Positions 57,935-64,000 of a stretch of 64,000 nt of DNA are shown piece after piece (the first letter of the stretch is position 1; the number at the start of each line of letters is the position of its first letter). The translations under genes and the position numbers were made by a program. The notes under the pieces are model-generated. The model made no database searches and was not told the origin of the DNA. It worked only from the letters and a program-made list of their open reading frames with translations. Origin of the DNA: Undibacterium hunanense. Lineage in GTDB: Bacteria; Pseudomonadota; Gammaproteobacteria; Burkholderiales; Burkholderiaceae_D. Location: assembly GCF_014284335.1 (NCBI RefSeq), contig NZ_JACOGF010000001.1, positions 649,830 to 713,829 on the forward strand, written 5' to 3'.

Positions 57935-58234
57935 CTAATCTAGTAAAGGTGTCCCGAATTCAGTGACATGAAAAACGAGACTTTTGCTATTGCGATTTTT
58001 GCGTGCTAAAAAACCAGTAAATTCCACCGGCACATCCAGATCAATCTCATTGAACCGGCGGGAAATCTCCCCTGCCGCTACCGCTGAAATTTCAAACTCG
58101 ACCTGTCGAACTGTGTTCGCCTCACGAGTTTCCGAACTGTGCATCAATGTCGCAGCAGCTATTGGTATACCGGCCGGTGTGTACCGCAGTGCGGTTTTCT
58201 CTACGATCCGGGCTACAAGCTTCAGTTGATTCAC
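57935..58234 (-). CDS. priB: Primosomal replication protein N (PriB)
   Basis: PriB (99 aa), a dimeric OB-fold protein that binds single-stranded DNA and helps PriA restart stalled replication forks. The sequence shows the SSB-like fold: NQLKLVARIVEKTALRYTPAG, TVRQVEFEISAVAAGEIS and ARKNRNSKSLVFHVTEF. Located between rpsF and rpsR, as in beta- and gammaproteobacteria. Confidence 0.95.
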   Translation of the reverse strand: MNQLKLVARIVEKTALRYTPAGIPIAAATLMHSSETREANTVRQVEFEISAVAAGEISRRFNEIDLDVPVEFTGFLARKNRNSKSLVFHVTEFGTPLLD

Positions 58235-58265
58235 TATTTTTTACACGACCTCTGTCAATGAATAA

Positions 58266-58634
58266 TTAAGCAGCAGGCGCTTCTACACGTTGCGCTTTTG
58301 CAGCATCTTCCTTCTGAACAGCTTTCATCATTGGAGAAGGTGTTGTTTCTGCTTTTTTCAGTTTGACTGTCAGGTGACGCAAGACAGCATCATTGAATTT
58401 GAATGCTGTTTCCAACTCGAGCAGAGTTTCAGCATCGCATTCAATGTTCAAGCAAACATAGTGCGCTTTCGCCAGTTTTTGAATCATGTAAGCCAGTTGA
58501 CGACGGCCCCAGTCTTCAACGCGATGGATTTGACCACCACGAGCTACAACACTTGCCTTGTAGCGTTCGATCATTGCAGGAACTTGCTCGCTCTGATCGG
58601 GATGTACGATAAATACGATTTCATAATGACGCAT
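58266..58634 (-). CDS. rpsF: 30S ribosomal protein S6
   Basis: S6 (122 aa): [44 protein letters not shown] and [12 protein letters not shown] are the family core; the C-terminal 25 residues form the variable tail ([16 protein letters not shown]). First gene of the operon; AAGGAG precedes the ATG. Confidence 0.98.
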   Translation of the reverse strand: MRHYEIVFIVHPDQSEQVPAMIERYKASVVARGGQIHRVEDWGRRQLAYMIQKLAKAHYVCLNIECDAETLLELETAFKFNDAVLRHLTVKLKKAETTPSPMMKAVQKEDAAKAQRVEAPAA

Positions 58635-58821
58635 ATATTCTCCTTGTGGACAATAAAAATAGCCCGCCTCGGCGTCAAGACGAGTGCGGGAAGAGGAAAG
58701 CCGACAATAATAACCCAGTTTTCTATATTGATCAATCAGATCAGTGACTTAGCCAGATAAAGCCGTCATTTGCCTGTTTGAATGACGTAAATTTTCACAT
58801 TTTTGCTGCTCTCTGCGGATT

Positions 58822-58859
58822 TTGACTTGCATATTCAGCTTTACTGTATAAAAATACAG
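58822..58859 (+). promoter_or_regulatory. lexA promoter with overlapping LexA (SOS) box
   Basis: TTGACT (58822-58827) and TGTATA (58845-58850) are spaced by 17 bases, a good sigma-70 promoter. Overlapping the -10 is CTGT-ATAAAAAT-ACAG (58844-58859), a perfect match to the SOS-box consensus CTGT-N8-ACAG. This is direct evidence for LexA autoregulation of the gene at 58899. Confidence 0.92.
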
Positions 58860-58898
58860 ACTGCTTGCCTATACAGCACATTCACATTAGAAAACGCC

Positions 58899-59555
58899 AT
58901 GCTAAAACTCACTGCCCGCCAGGAACAAATCCTTAATCTGATCAAGGATGCCATCCAGAACACCGGGTTTCCCCCTACCCGCGCAGAAATTGCCACGGAA
59001 CTGGGATTCCGCTCCACCAATGCCGCAGAAGAGCATTTGCAGGCACTGGCGCGCAAGGGTGTCATCGAGATCGCCGCTGGCACTTCGCGCGGCATACGCC
59101 TGCTTGAATCTGCGCTGTCCAGCCATATTCCCGGCATACAGATGGCCCTGCCGCATCCTGCGCTGATGCAACTGAGCCTGCCACTGGTTGGCCGCGTGGC
59201 TGCCGGTTCACCCATACTGGCCAGCGAGCATATCGAATCCACCTACCATGTGGACCCCGCCCTGTTCTCTGCCAAGCCTGATTTTTTGCTGAAAGTACGC
59301 GGCATGTCCATGCGCGATGCCGGCATACTGGATGGTGATTTGCTGGCCGTCAAAAAAACCGACAGCGCCCGCAATGGCCAGATCGTCGTCGCCCGCCTGG
59401 GTGATGATGTCACCGTCAAACGCTACAAGAAAACCGGCAACCTGATCGAACTGATGCCGGAAAACCCGGATTACCCCATCATCAGAGTGGGCGATACCGA
59501 AGAAGATTTTGCTCTGGAAGGCCTGGCAGTCGGCCTGATGAGAAACTGGGTTTGA
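58899..59555 (+). CDS. lexA: LexA, SOS repressor
   Basis: LexA (218 aa), repressor of the SOS regulon, self-cleaving on RecA filaments. A winged-helix DNA-binding domain (residues 1-65; [21 protein letters not shown]) precedes the S24 peptidase domain. The cleavage bond is A102-G103, with catalytic S137 (VRGMSMRD) and K174 (DDVTVKRY). It is slightly longer than E. coli LexA (202 aa) because of an extra stretch around residues 72-95. The ATG at 58899 begins the family start [12 protein letters not shown]; the frame further upstream would include the promoter. Confidence 0.97.
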   Translation: MLKLTARQEQILNLIKDAIQNTGFPPTRAEIATELGFRSTNAAEEHLQALARKGVIEIAAGTSRGIRLLESALSSHIPGIQMALPHPALMQLSLPLVGRVAAGSPILASEHIESTYHVDPALFSAKPDFLLKVRGMSMRDAGILDGDLLAVKKTDSARNGQIVVARLGDDVTVKRYKKTGNLIELMPENPDYPIIRVGDTEEDFALEGLAVGLMRNWV

Positions 59556-59620
59556 GGACAGCCTGGGTGTGATCCTCCCCTCTCAACCGGATCACACCCG
59601 GCTCGTCCTCAAACTTTTTT
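59551..59620 (+). terminator. Long two-part terminator after lexA
   Basis: An inner stem (GGGTGTGATCC at 59565-59575 with GGATCACACCC at 59589-59599) sits within an outer stem (TTTGAGGAC at 59551-59559 with GTCCTCAAA at 59605-59613), followed by six T. The outer arm overlaps the lexA stop codon. Confidence 0.9.
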
Positions 59621-59870
59621 GACTACAGCGCCAGGATGCATCTGCGACGCCGCTGGCATTATATGTACCAGCGGCATCAGCAACACTACCAATGATCGCG
59701 TCAATGACAATATGTGCATATTTTCCCTCAGTATCTACATATGACAAGGGATTAGCCACAACATACCCGTAATCCGTCATGCCACCCGCCAACCTTTTAG
59801 GATCAGACTGCACCTAACACCCCGTCCTTGGATCATAATCCCTGAAGTAATTAAAGAGTCGGATAGACAT
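59592..59870 (-). pseudogene. RHS core C-terminal remnant
   Basis: The minus strand encodes a recognisable RHS core end: RLFNYFRDYDPRTGC, then an in-frame TAG (59814-59816), then VQSDPKRLAGGMTDYGYVVANPLSYVDTEG, where the normal text is DPRTGRYVQSDPIGLAGG followed by YGYVGGNPLSYVDPLG, given in pieces. After this a short variable tip (HIVIDAIIGSVADAAG) runs into the lexA terminator. No Met or core region remains upstream. It is therefore a decayed and truncated RHS tip, the remains of an older toxin cassette next to the active one on the right. Confidence 0.8.
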
Positions 59871-59979
59871 TCTCCGTTGTATGCCTGTGCTGATTTCTAT
59901 GGTGACCTTGTTGTAGACCTGCGTATTTTTATACGATTACGTGAGGTAAGTAGCACTCGGTCAATTTGCTGATGAGTAT

Positions 59980-60919
59980 CTAAAATCCACGATCGGTCGA
60001 TAAGGTTCGATTTTTAGCAAACATATTAAGTAATTCGCTCTCAATCGCATACGTACAGCCCTCGATACCATCATTTCTAATAGTGTTTTCTTTAAATACA
60101 AGCGTCGGCAATCGACACACTGCCACGGCCGCTTTGGCTCTGAAAAGCAACATATCTAAGTAACAATTCATATCTACAAATTTCTGAAATTCCAGCTTTA
60201 TCCTGGAAAGTGAAAATAATCCTCTAGCAGAAAATCTATAATCCAAATCAGAAGCTAACGAAACTATCTCTTGATGAGATTTATACTTCTGGATCTCTTC
60301 ACATAACCAAGCTCGTTCATTAACATTCATTTGTACAATATTTTGATATAACAATTTCCAATGCAGAGTGCCTCTAAGGTCGTCAAACTCGCCTGGCCTC
60401 GCCTGGCCTCGCCTCATCGTCCATAAACACAAACGATTTATCACCAAAAACTACTACTTGTTTAGCAAAATGAGCGAAGGTTGCGTTTAAATCCTCTTGA
60501 GGGACTAGTATCGAAAAATGTCTATGATCACAAAAAGAAGTATCACTTGGAGCACTGTTTTCATCAAAAGCTGAACGTTTAGTCCACAACCCCATCATAT
60601 TTCGCGAAAAATTAGACTTCTTCTTATGTCCGGCCAAGTGAATAATTTTTGTAAGCATCAAATCTGTTTGTTCGATACGCTCTGGTTTAATCAATGGTTG
60701 AAAATATTGATGTTCTGACGCTATCAAATTCCAATAGCGATCAAAATTTCCAAAGATATGATTTTTAGGTGCAAAGACGTTGACAACGTAATCATCAAAT
60801 TCAGGCAACTGTGTCGTAGCAATAATAGTTTCAGTTTGCCGAAATTGAGCAACGCCACCTGCCCGCCCAATTTCACCTAACTCTTTTAAGGTTAGTGAAA
60901 TATTTTTTATTTCAAACAT
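59980..60919 (-). pseudogene. Second copy of the RHS-linked immunity-like gene, split by a frameshift
   Basis: Two overlapping frames together match the intact 320-aa neighbour along its length. The first (60919 to 60383, 178 aa) shares LP-F...V-N, AGH-K-S-F-R-M-G-WT and RHFSILVP...QVVVFGD with it; the second frame (from about 60405 to 59980) shares HWKLL, ER and ARGLFS. The break lies in a tandem repeat: GCCTGGCCTC occurs twice in a row at 60391-60410. Removing one 10-bp copy restores a continuous reading frame of about 310 codons. The gene is thus an inactive allele now, or one that could revert by slippage. It is likely an immunity paralogue for a related toxin. AT-rich apart from the repeat. 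Confidence 0.8.
60388..60414. repeat. 10-bp tandem repeat causing the frameshift
   Basis: CTC followed by two perfect copies of GCCTGGCCTC and a partial third (GCCT). Its high GC content contrasts with the AT-rich gene around it. Confidence 0.9.
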
Positions 60920-61001
60920 ATCTGATTTGCACGGTGGCCTTGTATTAGGTTAATTTATTCAACATCCACCTTTTACTGCAAAAAATGCGGGCAAGTAGCA
61001 G

Positions 61002-61964
61002 TCACAGCAAAGAAGGGTATCTGAACTCTGCTATTGACTCAAAAGGCGCTAAATGATTTCTAAGTGTTTCAATTAGTCGCTCTTTTACGCCGTCCGGATA
61101 TTGACCTATTGCTTCGTGAGAATAAGATGATGTTAGATCACATAAAAATCCCTGTATACGTGGAATTGGACAAATTTTCAAAGCTAAATTCAATCTAAAA
61201 AACAACAATTCTTCAAACTGCGCTATCTCTTCCTGTGTAAGCAAAGCCAATTTATCTGGTATGAAACTAATGAGGCCCCTAATAATAAAACGGCGATCAA
61301 GCCGCTCAATAAACTTGTCCATTTCTATTGGTGAAGACATATATTGTCGAACCTGACGGGGCAAAGAAAGACGCTCTTCCGGCGCTAATTTGGTAATTTG
61401 AGTATGGAGTAATTTCCAAGACTCTGTTTTCATGAGATCAATAAAGTTAGATAGATCAAGATTTTCTGGATAAGGAAACAAAGAAGAATCTCCAAATCTT
61501 AGTACCTGCTCTTCAAAATGTTTTGCGACAGCTGATTTATCTACACTTGGAACAAGAATTGAAACATGTCTACTGCCAAGATCACTCAAAAAAGTACGTC
61601 CCTTTTTGGAATAAAATTCGGGTGTCACCGTCCACCCTCCCAACATTCTGCTTGCAAATTCTGATCTCTTTACATGTCCGGCTTGCCGAATGTATTTTTT
61701 TAAAATCGTTATTGTCCCATCGTAATTTTCATTCGTTAAAAATGGCGAATGAAATTTTCTTTGTGCCTCTAACAATGGTCGAAAAGCAAAAAAATTAAAG
61801 AAAACATATTGTTTTTCAGTGAGTATATTCAATACATGTGCATTGAAATCAGGCAATGCTGTCCAAAGCAAGGATATCCCGCACTGGCGATATTGATCCA
61901 TTACTTCTTGCGTCGCAATTAACCCTAGCTCTTTTATCATCAATTCATAATTTGTAATTTTCAT
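61002..61964 (-). CDS. Putative immunity protein downstream of the RHS toxin
   Basis: A 320-aa soluble protein, no signal peptide or membrane helix, family not recognised. It starts 17 bases after the RHS stop, the classic place of an immunity gene. Motifs shared with its broken paralogue are LPDFNAHVLN, then AGHVKRSEFASRMLGGWT, SRHVSILVP, HFEEQVLRFGD, SWKLLHTQI and RRFIIRGLISF. The duplication of this gene beside an RHS locus also fits immunity function. AT-rich compared with core genes. Binding to and blocking the RHS tip is inferred, not shown. Confidence 0.75.
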   Translation of the reverse strand: MKITNYELMIKELGLIATQEVMDQYRQCGISLLWTALPDFNAHVLNILTEKQYVFFNFFAFRPLLEAQRKFHSPFLTNENYDGTITILKKYIRQAGHVKRSEFASRMLGGWTVTPEFYSKKGRTFLSDLGSRHVSILVPSVDKSAVAKHFEEQVLRFGDSSLFPYPENLDLSNFIDLMKTESWKLLHTQITKLAPEERLSLPRQVRQYMSSPIEMDKFIERLDRRFIIRGLISFIPDKLALLTQEEIAQFEELLFFRLNLALKICPIPRIQGFLCDLTSSYSHEAIGQYPDGVKERLIETLRNHLAPFESIAEFRYPSLL

Positions 61965-61981
61965 TTATCAACTCACACTGT

Positions 61982-64000
61982 TTAGTCAGGCCTAGGTTTA
62001 TTTGTGCGAGAACACTTTGGCAATGAAGTATTTACACCAGTAACATAATTATCCTTAGAAGCGGTAAATGCAAATCCGATAGTGTATGGTTCATCACCCG
62101 TATTCCACCATGTAGCAGCATAAACCGCTTGAAGTGCATTCGCTATTGTCGTTCTCCCTTCGACAGTTTCAGCTAACTCCAGCACCCTCACTTTACGTCG
62201 GTATCCCAAGACTTTATCTGCGTATTCTTCCCCTAAAATAACGGCAAGTCCAATTGCCGCAATCTCTCCGTGAATTGCTACATGGTTAGCAAAACTTATT
62301 CGTGCATATTCTTCTTGTTTGATCCCGCCACATAGATAAATTGGTATCGTATGATGCGCTGGATTTTTATCATTTTTCTCTTTTTCAATTTCTGCAGTTA
62401 GATCCGTTGGTGTTGAATTTGCATCTTCATCATTCTGTGTCTTTGCGGTGACTTGCTGGATAGCAATCGAATCCCAAATTTCGAATTGACGATTACCTGT
62501 AGTGCTAGTTGGTGAGCGCAGTGTCAATACGTTATATGTGGCGACAGCGAGGCTCGTCAATGTCGCACCGATAACAAGAGCCCTCATCTGACTATTTATA
62601 TCCGCGTTTCCACTTGGATCACGCTTGTTTGTGGGATCGGAACTGGCATACAAGTATTTGTTCAGTGTGACCGGTGATTTAGGTCGACCATCCCATTTAT
62701 CAAGGGAAATAAACCGACCTATATTAGCGTCATACCAGCGCGCGCGGTTGTACTGTAAATTAATTGCATCATCAAATGCCTCGCCTGTATAACGGTAGGT
62801 GTTTTGCGTTGTTCCTGTATGACTAACAACAGCCCCAAACGCATCATACTGATATGCATCAGTCGCATTACCTGTTTCATCTGTCAGCGTTTTTATGCTA
62901 CCCAAGCCATCCGCATGATAGTAACTATTCTGTCCCGCTCTGCTTTGCTGAATCAGGCCATTGCCCCATACATAATTTACTGTCTGGGCAGTCGTTCCTT
63001 GAGTAATACTTTCTTGAACGGTCTGCGCATACGCAAAGGCGCTGTCCGTTAAGTACGTCGTGACCTTATCTGTTTCAGTTTTCTGAACAAGATTGCCCAA
63101 TGCATCATAGCTATATTTCGCTACTGTTGTCGCACTGGCTTGCGCCAGCCCTTGCTTAACTTCGACCAGACGATTATCCGCATTCCAGGCATACACGGTG
63201 ACTTGTCCAGTTACCGTCTTAGTTAGGAGGTTACCTTTATCATCCCACGTATAGGTTATGGCAGTGGATGTCGCACCAACTGTTTTCATTTCTTGTGTCA
63301 GTCTGTCGTTGCTGTCGTAAACATAGGTCGTCGTTTCCGTTCCTGCTTGTGTGGTTTCGGTTTTCTGTGAACGATTTCCCACTTTGTCATACTGGTAGTC
63401 AATCGTGCGCATGGTCGTACCACTTCTGTCTTTGACCAGTTCCTGTGTCAGACGATTCACGCCGTCATATTGGTAACTAGTCGTACGTACCGGATTAGCT
63501 ACAATGTTGCCCGTGATGGTGCTTGCAGCATCAAACTCTTCCACTTTAGTGCGTTGGCCATTCGATGTGAAGGTATAACGACTACCCGCAACAATACTGC
63601 CGTTTGCTTTCTGATGTAGTACTTGCTGCAAGCGACCATTGGCATCATAACCATAGCTGGCAGTAATACCGTTCGGCACAGTTGTTGTTGCCAATCGTCT
63701 CGCATTGTCATAGGTATAGCTGGTTGTTTTGTTGGCTGTATCGGTCACACTGACCAACTGCTGGTTTGCATTGAAGCTGTATTTCACAGTTCCAGCAACC
63801 ATACTGCGCTCAGCGATGTTTCCATTAGCATCGTAACCATAGGCCAAATAACTACCATCCGGATTGGTCTGCTTGGTAACACGATCCTGCGCATCATATT
63901 GATAGCTGGTTTGGCCGTTTTGTGCACCATTTGTGCCATTACCGCCACTCACCGTGACTATCGCAACTTGTCCGTTTTCCGTATAGGTATTGACGATGTT
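61982..64000 (-). CDS. RHS/YD-repeat polymorphic toxin, C-terminal part (runs off right edge)
   Basis: At least 672 residues; the frame is open to the window edge. Many YD repeats are visible (YQYDAQDRVTKQTNPDGSYL, YTYDNARRLATTTVPNG, YDSNDRLTQEM), ending in the RHS-associated core YRYTGEAFDDAINLQYNRARW, YDANIGRFISLDKWDG and KYLYASSDPTNKRDPSG. From about 62610 the variable tip begins: a hydrophobic helix (ALVIGATLTSLAVATY), then a domain with NPAHHTIPIYLCGG (AHH at 62351-62359) and FANHVAIHGEI, histidine patterns typical of HNH/Endo VII-type nucleases such as the AHH family. A nuclease toxin delivered to rivals is likely. Start, secretion signal and adaptor genes lie beyond the edge. Confidence 0.88.
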   Translation of the reverse strand, partial: NIVNTYTENGQVAIVTVSGGNGTNGAQNGQTSYQYDAQDRVTKQTNPDGSYLAYGYDANGNIAERSMVAGTVKYSFNANQQLVSVTDTANKTTSYTYDNARRLATTTVPNGITASYGYDANGRLQQVLHQKANGSIVAGSRYTFTSNGQRTKVEEFDAASTITGNIVANPVRTTSYQYDGVNRLTQELVKDRSGTTMRTIDYQYDKVGNRSQKTETTQAGTETTTYVYDSNDRLTQEMKTVGATSTAITYTWDDKGNLLTKTVTGQVTVYAWNADNRLVEVKQGLAQASATTVAKYSYDALGNLVQKTETDKVTTYLTDSAFAYAQTVQESITQGTTAQTVNYVWGNGLIQQSRAGQNSYYHADGLGSIKTLTDETGNATDAYQYDAFGAVVSHTGTTQNTYRYTGEAFDDAINLQYNRARWYDANIGRFISLDKWDGRPKSPVTLNKYLYASSDPTNKRDPSGNADINSQMRALVIGATLTSLAVATYNVLTLRSPTSTTGNRQFEIWDSIAIQQVTAKTQNDEDANSTPTDLTAEIEKEKNDKNPAHHTIPIYLCGGIKQEEYARISFANHVAIHGEIAAIGLAVILGEEYADKVLGYRRKVRVLELAETVEGRTTIANALQAVYAATWWNTGDEPYTIGFAFTASKDNYVTGVNTSLPKCSRTNKPRPD

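Overview
The window is a chromosomal segment of a betaproteobacterium, most likely Burkholderiales and probably Oxalobacteraceae (an Undibacterium/Janthinobacterium/Herbaspirillum-like organism). This rests on gene order and protein character: rpsF-priB-rpsR-rplI-dnaB; lepA-lepB-DUF4845-rnc-era-recO-pdxJ-acpS; and leuC-entericidin-leuD-leuB-asd-fimV-truA. The genus is an inference. Base composition is moderate, with AT-rich patches at about 18.2-19.4, 24.1-27.4 and 60-62 kb.

Left part (1-27.4 kb) is largely accessory. It opens with the start of a flagellar export operon (flhB-flhA). Next is a TetR / TetX-like flavin monooxygenase / MFS exporter cluster. A second TetR gene is divergent from an unusual protein fusing a 2-oxoglutarate/Fe(II) dioxygenase to a seven-repeat WD40 propeller, with two palindromic boxes between them. 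An arsR-aqpS-arsC arsenic operon follows, with its operator wrapped around the -10 box. Then come a CHASE2 adenylate cyclase / SH3 / M48 protease operon, a large SARP-type STAND regulator convergent with an unknown glycine-zipper protein, an orphan HsdR_N-like nuclease-fold protein, a divergent SDR/LysR pair, an acyltransferase, an exported amidohydrolase, a RidA-family protein with two possible starts, and three AT-rich genes of unknown function.

Middle part (27.5-48.7 kb) is conserved core, almost all on the minus strand. It holds five tRNA genes (three identical Gly-GCC, Cys-GCA, Leu-TAA), pgsA, a MITE-like 169-bp element, uvrC, the lepA to acpS translation/RNA-processing/cofactor cluster, truA, fimV, asd, the leucine genes with a tiny entericidin-like lipoprotein gene between leuC and leuD, and aroC.

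Right part (48.9-64 kb) starts with signalling genes: a response-regulator/DUF3369/GGDEF/EAL protein and a LytS/LytTR-type two-component pair whose kinase has an unusual repeat-bearing sensor segment. A PiT phosphate transporter with its DUF47 partner, dnaB, the ribosomal S6-PriB-S18-L9 operon and lexA (with a perfect SOS box on its promoter) follow. Beyond lexA lies a polymorphic-toxin locus on the minus strand: an RHS protein running off the right edge and ending in a variable tip with an AHH-type motif, a 320-aa gene 17 bp downstream that is the likely immunity gene, a second paralogue of that gene broken by a 10-bp tandem duplication, and a decayed RHS C-terminal remnant against the lexA terminator.

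The most interesting items are the RHS toxin/double-immunity array with the reversible-looking 10-bp frameshift, the dioxygenase-WD40 fusion with its operator-like boxes, and the TetX-like/MFS/TetR cluster with 13-bp tandem repeats.
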